A stretch of 13,076 nt of DNA from a bacterium. Lineage in GTDB: Bacteria; Gemmatimonadota; Gemmatimonadetes; Gemmatimonadales; Gemmatimonadaceae. The position numbers were made by a program, and so were the translations under genes. The stretch is taken from the NCBI GenBank assembly GCA_021802745.1, contig JAJZRK010000087.1, positions 1 through 13,076 of the forward strand, read 5' to 3'. How positions within the stretch are numbered: position 1 is the stretch's first letter; each line of letters opens with the position of its first letter. A model generated the notes under the pieces. It ran no database searches. It had not been told where the DNA came from and saw nothing but the letters and a program-made list of their open reading frames with translations. Of this stretch, positions 1 to 8,400 are shown one piece after another.

Positions 1-6
1 TGTTGG

Positions 7-11
7 TCTCC
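7..11 (-). promoter_or_regulatory. Shine-Dalgarno-like site of a gene beyond the left edge
   Basis: On the minus strand the TAA stop of the PorV-like gene is followed after a few bases by CCCGGAGACCAACA. GGAGA is a good ribosome binding site, and six bases remain before the window ends. A start codon just outside the window would have normal spacing, so the operon probably continues leftward. No coding sequence of that gene can be seen. Confidence 0.35.
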
Positions 12-17
12 GGGTGA

Positions 18-1124
18 TTATTTGCCGACGTGGAAGCTGAGAACCTGGTTGTTCTGCAGCTCGCCCATCGTCGTATATGCGTAGTCCAGCGTCACCTTGC
101 GTCCGAGCACGGGGATGCTCACGCCGCCGCCGAACGACAGGCCGTCGGCGAACTTCCATGGGGCGTGCTGCTCGTTGAACCAGCGCTTGCCGGCGCGCAG
201 GAAGTAGTTCGACTTGTAGCCGTACTCGAAGCCAATGGACGGCTGCACGTCGGTGTCGATGGCGTCAAAGAAGTCGAGTTCGCCGCTCAGCGCGTGCACC
301 TTGCTCGCGCCAAACAGCGCCTCGGCGTCGCCGAGCAGGTGCGACTCGAGGCCGACTCGGAAGCCGGTGGGGAGCTGCACCTGGCGCGTGGCGAACTGCA
401 CCGGAATGGAGCCGCCGGTGGCGAAGCCGTTCTCGCGCGGGGCCGAGACGCGCCGCTCGATGCCGCTCCCCGTGAACCGGTTGCTCGGACCGATGTTGGT
501 GATCGCCGCCGCGACGCTCAGCCCGTAGAGGCCGGTGCGGAAGCGCGTCGCGAGGTCGAACCCGAAGTACGAGTTCTGGGCAAAATCAATGCCCTCCTGC
601 ACCACGCGAATGCCGGCCGACGCCGCGAGGCGGTCGGTGATATTGCGCGCGTACTGCAGCGCGAGCGCCGACCCGGTGTACGAGAACTGCCCAGGGAAGG
701 CCGGGTCATCGCCGTCCGGCGCAACTTCGGTCGTCCGGTCAATGGATCCCGAGCTGAACTGCGTGAAGGCCAGCCCGAGAGCGCCCTGGCCGATTGGCAC
801 GGTGAGCGCTGCGGCGGTGTTGGTGATGCCGCTGCTGCTGCCGTACAGCTGCATGTAGCTCACGATGGCCGAGATGTCGGTGCTCGTGACGATGCCGGCC
901 GGATTCCAGAACAGCGCCTCCGGGCCGTCAATCTGCGAGACGACCGACGAGGCGAGGGCGGTCGCCCGTGCGCCGACAGAGATCTCGAGGAAGTTGGCCC
1001 CGCGCGTGCCGACGCGTGACGTGCGGTCGGTCGCTTCCGGGACAATGATGGTCCCCTGCGCCGCCAGCGACGCCCCCCAGAGGAGGGTCATCGCGGCGGC
1101 CAGGCGAATAGGATGAAGTCTCAT
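18..1124 (-). CDS. PorV/PorQ-family outer membrane beta-barrel protein
   Basis: The 368-residue product starts with a typical signal peptide (about residues 1-22, ending SLAA) and then carries the family's N-terminal hallmark: GANFLEISVGARA (residues 42-54) followed by WNPAG (73-77). The rest is rich in alternating glycine, aromatic and small residues, as in FadL-type barrels. In Bacteroidota, PorV is the outer-membrane shuttle that receives type IX secretion substrates and hands them to the attachment complex; PorQ is a paralogue. The gene lies 15 bases after the giant secreted protein, which has a type IX-like C-terminal domain, and this fits a role in receiving or anchoring that protein. 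The ATG start has only a weak GGGG-type ribosome site, so translation may be coupled to the upstream stop codon. Family membership is strong; the specific role is inference, since many FCB genomes carry several paralogues of unproven function. Confidence 0.88.
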   Translation of the reverse strand: MRLHPIRLAAAMTLLWGASLAAQGTIIVPEATDRTSRVGTRGANFLEISVGARATALASSVVSQIDGPEALFWNPAGIVTSTDISAIVSYMQLYGSSSGITNTAAALTVPIGQGALGLAFTQFSSGSIDRTTEVAPDGDDPAFPGQFSYTGSALALQYARNITDRLAASAGIRVVQEGIDFAQNSYFGFDLATRFRTGLYGLSVAAAITNIGPSNRFTGSGIERRVSAPRENGFATGGSIPVQFATRQVQLPTGFRVGLESHLLGDAEALFGASKVHALSGELDFFDAIDTDVQPSIGFEYGYKSNYFLRAGKRWFNEQHAPWKFADGLSFGGGVSIPVLGRKVTLDYAYTTMGELQNNQVLSFHVGK

Positions 1125-1139
1125 GAGTCGTCGCCCCGG

Positions 1140-4100
1140 TTAGCGGATGATCACGAACTTGCCGAGCTTGTCGGCCTTCTTGCCGCCAACCTCGGTGCTC
1201 ACGACGAAGATGTAGAAGCCAGGCCCGACCTCGAGGTCTTCGCGCGTGCGCATGTTCCACATCAGGTCACCCGCATCGTTGCACTGGGTGGTGTTGACCG
1301 TGGCCCGGCAGTTGCGCTGCAGGTCCGACGGCGTCCACGTGAGCTGCTGCACCAGCTGGCCCGACGCCGTGTAGATGCGGATCGTCCCCGTCGGCGGCAG
1401 GTGGGTGAACATCAGGCGCGACAGCCCCGCCGTCTGCTCGTAGTGCGAGAACATGATGTACGGGTTCGGCACGACCTTCACGAGCGACAAGTCGCCGTCC
1501 TTCACGGCGGTGATGTTCTCGCCCGCCACTTCAGGCGTGATGCTGTACGTAAAGGCGGGCATGCCGCGGATCGGGCGGTAGTACAGCACGTTCAGCGCCT
1601 GGCCGGCGTTGGTCGCCGTGTACCCCGTGCCGCCAACGCCGCTGAGCGGGTTGCAGGTGACCGGCGTGCCGCAGGCGAGGCGGGTCGGCCCCCACGTGAC
1701 GCGGGAGACGCTGATCGAGTCCGGGACGCCGTTCACGAGCCGGATGCGCCGCACCAGCGGCGACACCGTGACCGTGTCGTGGCGCACGATCTTGAACGTT
1801 TCAATGAAGTACAGCTGGTCGCCCGGAATCCACTGGTCGGCGGGCGCCGGCACGCGCAGCGTGTCGGCGTTCGTGCCGAGCAGCACGTTGGTGACGCGCG
1901 AACTCTTGAGCACCGCCACCGACACGTTGGCATTCAGGTAGGAGTTCTTGATCGAGAACGGAATGCCGATGGAGGCCAGCGAATCGGTGGTGATGTTCGA
2001 GCGGCCGAGCGCCAGGTTCAGCGCGGCCGCCGCGGCCGCCGAGTTGTCGGTCTTGCCGGCGTTGGTGCGCGCCGCCAGCGAAGCCGCATAGTCCGCCGCC
2101 AGCTTGGCCTGGTTGGTCCGGTCGAAGGTGAACGGATACCCCGGCCCGAATTCGCGTCCGCTGAAGGTGACCTGGTAGCGCGTGTATGCCGCGGTGTCGC
2201 GCACGGTGCCGGGCACCCACCCGAGGGTCGGCGCCGTGCCCGAGAGCTGCACCGGCAACCCTTGCGCCTGCCAGAACGTGCCGCGCAGCGCACGCTGGCG
2301 GGTGGTGTCGAGCACGAAGAACATGCCCACGTAGTCCGGATTGGCGAGCGTGGCCGGCGGCGTGTTGTCGTCGGACGCGGAAATCGTGTCCGACACGTAC
2401 ATCGGCACGCCGCCCTGAAGGAACGTCAGCTGCAGCCGGCGCTTGACCGGGGACCGGAAGCGGGCGAAGACCGTCTTGCTGGTCCCGCTCACCACCTCGG
2501 ACATCGCCGGCGCACCGGCAATGTCCACGCTCCCGTTGACGGTGTACTCCTCCTTGCGCACGGCGTAACGCTTGGTGGCTCCCACCGTACCCGAGTCGCC
2601 GAGTTGGAACAGCCGCACGGTCGTCTTGGTCGGCACGGTCGCCGCGGCGCTCTGGTAGAAAGCCTCCACCTCGGCCGAATCCGACAACACCACGCGGCCG
2701 ACGATCGGGTCCTTGCCGCGCACGGTCTTCTCGATGCGCGTCGTGATCGAATACGAGGCGATGGTGTCGTTGGCGATGGGCGCGAGCGTGATGCTCGACG
2801 CGGTGGACCCCGCCTGCCGGCTCACCGGGATGTAGACCGACGCCACGTTCCGGTTGGCCGTGTTGGCCGAGAGGCCGTTCAGCGTGGCCGGCCGGATGGT
2901 GTACTTGGTCGGAATGTACTGTCCGTTCTTCAGTTCTACGATGTCCCACGAGGCGGGGAACGACTGGCCGACGATGACATAGGTGTAGGTCAGGCCGCCC
3001 GTGATGTTGCCGTCACTATAGACGGACGGCCACAACCCGTTGCTGCCGCGGGTCAAGGTCGCATACCGCTGCCACGGGTACCGCGTGGGACCGCCCGCCG
3101 CGTCACGCGACACCGTCGGGTAGCAGTTCGTGCCGCCCGACGATGTATAGGTGGCGCCGCCCGTGCACGACTTGAACACCAGGAGGGAGTCAATGACGCC
3201 CAGCGACGTGTCAACGACGACGCGACAAAGCGCCGCATTGAAGGTCGCGGCCGACGAACAGGCAACCTGCGTGGCTGGCAGCGTGTCCACGGCCACCGTA
3301 TCGCGCAGAATCACGCCGCGGGGGAGCGCGATCTTGCGGATGTTGTTGACGATGTGCGGATTGTAGACCTTCAGTCGCACATCCGACGGCGTGGTGCTCG
3401 CCTTCAGGATCTTGGCTTGCTCGACAAGGAACTTGTCCTGGCACTCGTTGTGCGACTGGTCGAAGTAGAGGCGCAGGAACGTGTCGAACTGCCGGTTGCC
3501 GCCGGTCGGGACCGCCGACACCACATTGACGGGGCAGGGCGGCTCCGGGCTCAGCCAGAAGTTCTGGTAGAGGCCGGTCACGTTGTCAATCAGCTTCTCG
3601 AGCGCCGTGGAATCGGTGGTGGACAGGTACGCCACCCAGAAGCTCGTCGTGTCACCCGCCTTCAGCTTGACGGGACCCGCGCCGGCGAAATAGTTGTTGT
3701 GGATCGTCGCCGGGAAGCCGCCGAGCGTCGTGTCGGAGAACGGCACGACGCACCCGCCGAGATTCTGCGACGCGACGGGGTCCGTGCAGTGGAAGACCTT
3801 CAGCGTGTCGAGCTTCCCATCCTTGTTGTAGTCCCAGTTGCCCGGCGGCACGTAGCGGGCGAAGCCGCCGGCGCGCCCGGTCTGCGGGCTCCACCGCGTC
3901 GGGAAGTCGTAGTTGTGGAACATGTCGAAGTAGCCCTGCGCGCTCCACTCCGACGGCGGGCGTACCGCGGCAAAAATGTCGGCTTCGTTGTTCGTGAGGG
4001 CGCCGTACGTCGCGCGCGCGCTGACGCCGATGCCGTTGGACGTGACGCAGGTGAAGCCGCAGGCGTTGAGCTGGTTGAACAGCAGCGTGTCGCCGCGATC

Positions 4101-5411
4101 GGGATGCGCGGGATTGTAGAACGGCGATGACGGATCGGTGAACTTCTTGTTGCGCAGGTCGCCGAGGGGACTCTTGAAGAGGACCATCGCCTGGTACGTG
4201 CCGTTGCTGCCGCGCGCCGTGGAGGTGTTCGACAAACAGAGGCGCGCCGTGAGCAGGCCGCCGGCGGAGTAACCGCCGGTGACGTTGGCGCCGTGATTGG
4301 CGCCATAACAGTTGGTGCCGTTCTGGTTGATCATCGAGCCGATAATCGCCTGGCGCTTCAGATCCACATAAACGGTCGGGGCTTGCGTACCGCTGGGGAA
4401 CGGACGTCCCATGAAGCCGAGGAAGAGCGAGTCGTAGTTGAGGCCGACGCCATACACCTCGGCGCTGCGGTTGATGATGTTCGCCTTCCAGAACATCGCG
4501 TCCGCGACGGTCGGGACGGCGTACGTCCACGCCTCGAAGCGCCACTCGATGCCCATGGGATAGCCTTCCTTGATCGGCGCGCCGCTTCCGCCCGGGATCA
4601 CGGAGCCAAACAGCGCACGCTGCTCGCGGCCATAGTCCACCGCCGAGCCGAAAGTCTGGAAGGCGCCGTACAGCTTGTCTTGCGCGCGCCGGGAGGCCGG
4701 AATCTTCCAGTCATCCCACGTGAAGCCGCTCGGGTTTGCCTTGAAGTTGTTGAGCCAGACCGAGTCCGGGACGGGGCGCTCGCCATCGAACGTGCTCCCC
4801 GCCCATGTATCCGGGCAGTCGGAGCCGGCGAGCAGAGGAAGGCCTGCGGCAATGAACGAGTTGGCGGCGGCGCCGTTGTCCCGACAGGAGCCGGTGCCGC
4901 GCTCCGAGGTGACGCCGCTGAAGAGCGAGCCCACCGAACCGTCCCGGCCGGTGAACGCGAGTCCCCGGCGGTCGGAGGTCCAGCGCGAGAACTGCGTGCG
5001 ATGGTTCCAGCCGCCACCCTTCACGCTCTCGAGCGAGGGGACGACGTCGCGGAAGCGCGACCAGTCGCCGCGCGAGGCGGCCATCCAGATCTGCAACTCG
5101 AACCAGCCGCCGACGCCGCGGCTGATAATGCGGCCCGGCAAGCCCGCGCTGAACAGCGTGTTGTCGTCGGACGGGCCGTTCGAGGTGGTCTTCCAATACG
5201 AATTGCCGCCCGCGCGCATTCCGGTGAGGGCGAAGTCGCCGAGGCCGAACATCGGAAAGCCCGAAGGCTTCTTGCCGATCGTGGGCACCGGCTCGTCATC
5301 CGCATGTGTCTCGGCGGCCACCTGGGCGTGCAGGGAGCCGGCGCTCGCCAACAGCGCGGCCCCGAGTCCAGCCATCAGGCGTCGAAGGGAGAATCTGCCA
5401 AACCGATCCAT
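1140..5411 (-). CDS. Giant secreted protein with type IX-like C-terminal sorting domain, function unknown
   Basis: This 1423-residue protein is not recognised as a named family. Residues 1-28 look like a signal peptide (two arginines, then a hydrophobic stretch ending SLHA before Q); there is no lipobox cysteine. Residues 527-535 read DYNKDGKLD, an EF-hand/dockerin-like calcium loop. The last 115 residues (1309-1423) match the FlgD/T9SS type A sorting pattern: VVPNPY, then a beta-rich TIRIYTASGQLVQQL, a conserved W (MWNM), GPGFYIF and a final KFVIIR. I count 18 cysteines, mostly in close pairs, which suggests disulfide staples. Middle parts look beta-rich with Thr/Ser/Val/Asp abundance. A GTG three codons upstream (5418-5420) overlaps the AGGAG ribosome site, so the ATG at 5411, eight bases after that site, is the better start. 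It sits between a TonB receptor and a PorV-like porin. I infer an extracellular or surface protein exported with PorV's help; substrate or enzymatic activity is unknown. Confidence 0.85.
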   Translation of the reverse strand: MDRFGRFSLRRLMAGLGAALLASAGSLHAQVAAETHADDEPVPTIGKKPSGFPMFGLGDFALTGMRAGGNSYWKTTSNGPSDDNTLFSAGLPGRIISRGVGGWFELQIWMAASRGDWSRFRDVVPSLESVKGGGWNHRTQFSRWTSDRRGLAFTGRDGSVGSLFSGVTSERGTGSCRDNGAAANSFIAAGLPLLAGSDCPDTWAGSTFDGERPVPDSVWLNNFKANPSGFTWDDWKIPASRRAQDKLYGAFQTFGSAVDYGREQRALFGSVIPGGSGAPIKEGYPMGIEWRFEAWTYAVPTVADAMFWKANIINRSAEVYGVGLNYDSLFLGFMGRPFPSGTQAPTVYVDLKRQAIIGSMINQNGTNCYGANHGANVTGGYSAGGLLTARLCLSNTSTARGSNGTYQAMVLFKSPLGDLRNKKFTDPSSPFYNPAHPDRGDTLLFNQLNACGFTCVTSNGIGVSARATYGALTNNEADIFAAVRPPSEWSAQGYFDMFHNYDFPTRWSPQTGRAGGFARYVPPGNWDYNKDGKLDTLKVFHCTDPVASQNLGGCVVPFSDTTLGGFPATIHNNYFAGAGPVKLKAGDTTSFWVAYLSTTDSTALEKLIDNVTGLYQNFWLSPEPPCPVNVVSAVPTGGNRQFDTFLRLYFDQSHNECQDKFLVEQAKILKASTTPSDVRLKVYNPHIVNNIRKIALPRGVILRDTVAVDTLPATQVACSSAATFNAALCRVVVDTSLGVIDSLLVFKSCTGGATYTSSGGTNCYPTVSRDAAGGPTRYPWQRYATLTRGSNGLWPSVYSDGNITGGLTYTYVIVGQSFPASWDIVELKNGQYIPTKYTIRPATLNGLSANTANRNVASVYIPVSRQAGSTASSITLAPIANDTIASYSITTRIEKTVRGKDPIVGRVVLSDSAEVEAFYQSAAATVPTKTTVRLFQLGDSGTVGATKRYAVRKEEYTVNGSVDIAGAPAMSEVVSGTSKTVFARFRSPVKRRLQLTFLQGGVPMYVSDTISASDDNTPPATLANPDYVGMFFVLDTTRQRALRGTFWQAQGLPVQLSGTAPTLGWVPGTVRDTAAYTRYQVTFSGREFGPGYPFTFDRTNQAKLAADYAASLAARTNAGKTDNSAAAAAALNLALGRSNITTDSLASIGIPFSIKNSYLNANVSVAVLKSSRVTNVLLGTNADTLRVPAPADQWIPGDQLYFIETFKIVRHDTVTVSPLVRRIRLVNGVPDSISVSRVTWGPTRLACGTPVTCNPLSGVGGTGYTATNAGQALNVLYYRPIRGMPAFTYSITPEVAGENITAVKDGDLSLVKVVPNPYIMFSHYEQTAGLSRLMFTHLPPTGTIRIYTASGQLVQQLTWTPSDLQRNCRATVNTTQCNDAGDLMWNMRTREDLEVGPGFYIFVVSTEVGGKKADKLGKFVIIR

Positions 5412-5419
5412 CTGTGGCA

Positions 5420-5424
5420 CTCCT
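5420..5424 (-). promoter_or_regulatory. Ribosome binding site of the giant secreted protein
   Basis: AGGAG on the minus strand lies eight bases before the ATG at 5411. The in-frame GTG at 5418-5420 shares a base with this site and cannot be served by it. The site therefore decides the start in favour of the ATG. Confidence 0.7.
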
Positions 5425-5436
5425 GATTCAGGTGCG

Positions 5437-5459
5437 GCCGGCGGGAGGGCCCCGCCGGC
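5437..5459 (-). other. Intercistronic GC hairpin between receptor and secreted-protein genes
   Basis: GCCGGCGGG (5437-5445) and CCCGCCGGC (5451-5459) are perfect reverse complements around a five-base loop, giving a 9-bp stem made only of G and C. It sits 9 bases after the receptor stop and 12 bases before the next ribosome site. No T-run follows on either strand, so a simple intrinsic terminator is unlikely. An mRNA-stabilising or processing element, or a partial attenuator that lowers expression of the downstream genes relative to the receptor, would fit. Confidence 0.6.
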
Positions 5460-5468
5460 GTCGCGGGA

Positions 5469-8400
5469 TTAGAAGCTGATTGAGACGCCGCCGTTGATTG
5501 ACCGGCGACCGGCGAGATACTGTGGGCGGTCGAAGAACGTGGACGTCTCGCCTTCGCCGGTGAAGTTGCCAGCGCGCAGGCGCGCCTGCGGCGACGCGCC
5601 CCCGTTGCAATTGCCGGTCGTGGCGAAGACCTGGTTGCAGTTCTTGCGGTCGAGCAGATTGCTCACGCGGACGAAGGCACCGTAGCGGACGTTCGCAACG
5701 GTCCAGTCCTTCTGCGCCTGCACATTGATGGTGAACGTCATCGGCGCCGAGCCGCTGTTGCGCTCGAGGCGATCCGCCGCATACCCGGTGAACGTCAGCG
5801 ACGGCGTGTACGGGAAGCCGCTCGCGAGGCGCGTCGTGAACGACAACGACGAGTTCCTCAGGTACTGGCCGCCCCAGATGCCCGGGGTCTTGTTGGCGAC
5901 GATGAAGCTGATGGACCCGCCGAGCTGGTGGTTCTGGTCAATGTCGCTGCGAATCTCCTTGCGGGCGACGATGTCACCCTCTTCCGTCGTGCGCTGGGTC
6001 TCGAGGTCGGGCGGCGAGGCATTCGTCGTCGCCTGCGAGTACGCGTAGTTCAGGCGGCCCGTCCAGAAATTGCTGAGGCGGCGGCGGAACTCGAGCTCGA
6101 AGCCGCGCACGGTCTGGAAGTCCTGGTTCACGAGCACGGTGTAGCTCGGGGAGTTCGTGCCGTACGTCACGCCGGGGTCGAAGACGCGGGCGTTCGACCC
6201 GCGGAGGAAGCCACCGGTGCGGACGCCCGTGAGGCCGGACTGGTCCTTGGAGTAGGCGACGAACTGCAGCGAGTACTTGCTTCCCTTCCCGAACTCGGAG
6301 ACGTAGCCCATCTCGTAGGACACGGACTGCTCGGCCCGAAGCCGGGGATTGCCAACAAACGTCTGTGCATCGAACTGCGCGGCCTTGGCGGTTCCCTCGT
6401 CCGGCGTGCCGATTCCGGTGCCCTGGTAGACGTTGTTGTACAACGGATTCTGGTAGTAGACACCGAAGTTGAAGAACGCACTCGACCGATCGGTGACCGG
6501 GAACGACAGGCCGAGGCGCGGACTGAATGCGCGGCGCACCGCCGCCTGGCCCATGTCGTCGCCAAACGCCATATCGCGTGCCGAGTCGCCCTTGCTCGGG
6601 ATCAGGCCGCAAGCGGCGATGCCCGTAACCGGCTGCTTGGTGACGGGGTCAATGCCGCTCGCCCAGTTGGCCGGTAAGCCGAAACGCTGCGGGTCGGTGC
6701 AGACAGTCAGCTGCGTAGTGCCGTTGGTCGGATCGAGCGGGTTGTTGAACGAAATGCCGCCGGCGCGACCGTAGTCGAATCGGGCACCGACGCGCACCGT
6801 GAGGAAGTCGTACTCGATGCGGTCCTGCAGATAGGCCGCCGCGTCCCACGGCTTCGCTTGATAGTTGCTTGGCAGCAGCTGGATGTTGTTCAGGCCAACG
6901 TCGCGCACCTCGCGGAAGTAGATGTCGTGGCCCTGGTAGAACAGGCCCATGGCGAGGTTGTGGTGATCGGTGGCCTGGTACTGCACGTCGAAGCGCGCCA
7001 GGCGCGTCGTGTTGCGGTCGTTCCCCGCGATCTCGTCCGTTCCCTCCGTCGGCGTGATGTCCACCGAAGTGACGCCGGCCACGGCGAAGCGGCCGCTGAA
7101 ATTCGTGTCGGCGACGCGCTCGCCCATGCAGACGCCCGAGAAGAACGTCGCGCATGTCTCGCGGCGTCCGCTCAGCTGGCCGATCACGATCTTGTAGTTG
7201 AGGCGCCCCGCCGTCTGCTCGAAGCGTGCCGTCAGCAGGTCACGCGCCTCGCTGACCGTCGCGGGCGCCACGTAGGCATCACGGGCGGCGCCCGTGGGGC
7301 GGCCGGTCGGCGTCAGGCGGTCGGTGTCGTAGAAGGTGTTGCACGCGTCCACCACGTCCACGCCCTTGTACGTGTTGCGATACGTGTCCACGCACTGGTT
7401 GGCGCGGTTGAACCCCTCGAGTCCCCAATCGAACTGCACGTTCATCCGGGCGTTCTCGAAGTGCAGCGCGCTCAGGCTCAGTTTGGTGGTCGGGCCGAAG
7501 AGGTAGGTCAGCTTGCCGAACGCATTGCGTTCCGTCGAGTAGCCCTGCGCGCGCCACCCGGAGAGCAGGTCGGCCGTATGGATGTTGCGCGCCATGGTGT
7601 CGCTGAGGAACGGATCGTAGATCTTGTTGTCGTACTCGAGCACCTGCAACGCGCCGCCCGTGGAGCGGCCGGCGAGCACGAAGCGCAGCTTGTTGTTGGT
7701 CGCCGGCACCGGGCCCGAGAGGAAGCCCTCGATGAAGTCGTAGCCCTTCAGCCCGTCGGAGACGCCGCCAAAGGCCTTGCCGATCTTCGACGTCTCGTAG
7801 TCGAGCGCGCCCTGGATGGTGGTGCCGCCATCGCGCGTCGCCGTCGAGATGACGCCGGAGAGTGCGTTGCCGTACTGCGGCTCCATGCCGCCCTTGATGG
7901 TCGAGACGCCCGCCACCGCCTTGTTGGTGATGTCGAGCGCGGGGCCGCCGAAGAGGAAATTGTTGACGGGGATGTCGTCAATGAGCGTCATCGTCTCGCC
8001 GGCGCGGCCGCCGCGGATCTGCACGCCGGTGATGCCCTGGCGGCGTGCCGCGGTGAAGGCCGTCAGGTCGGTGGAGACCTGCGGCACCTCCGTGAAGCCG
8101 GCCTGCAGTTGCAGCGCGTCCTTGATGCTGCGCACCGGCAGCGTCTGCAGCTCCTCCTGCGAGATGGACTGCGTCGTGCCGGTCTGCTTCAGCTCCACCA
8201 GGTTCTCCTGGTTCTCCAGGATCTGGACCGCCTGCAGGGTGTTGGCGGCGTTGGAGAGCTTGAAGTTGAGCTCGCGGGTCTGGTCAATCGCGATGGACAC
8301 CGTCGTCTGCTGCGTGCCGTAGCCGATGCGGCGCGCCTGCACGGTGTAGTCGCCCGGGGGGACGCCGAGAATGAAGAAACGCCCATTGGCGCCGGACACC

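Noticed and set aside
2023..2040. Tandem 9-bp repeat GCGGCCGCC as a regulatory or mobile repeat
   Set aside because: It only encodes a short alanine run inside the giant protein; simple codon repetition explains it.
1113..4130. Open frame of 1005 codons on the plus strand opposite the giant secreted protein
   Set aside because: It is rich in Arg, Val, Ala and His without domain or signal, as expected for the antisense of GC-rich codons; the minus-strand frame has a signal peptide, ribosome site and C-terminal domain.
1140..5411. SusD-like lipoprotein as partner of the receptor
   Set aside because: No lipobox cysteine, far larger than SusD, and no helical TPR-like pattern.
5412..5420. GTG start for the giant secreted protein
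   Set aside because: It overlaps the AGGAG ribosome site; the ATG at 5411 has correct spacing.
5437..5459. Intrinsic transcription terminator
   Set aside because: No T-run follows the hairpin on either strand, and the downstream genes appear co-transcribed.
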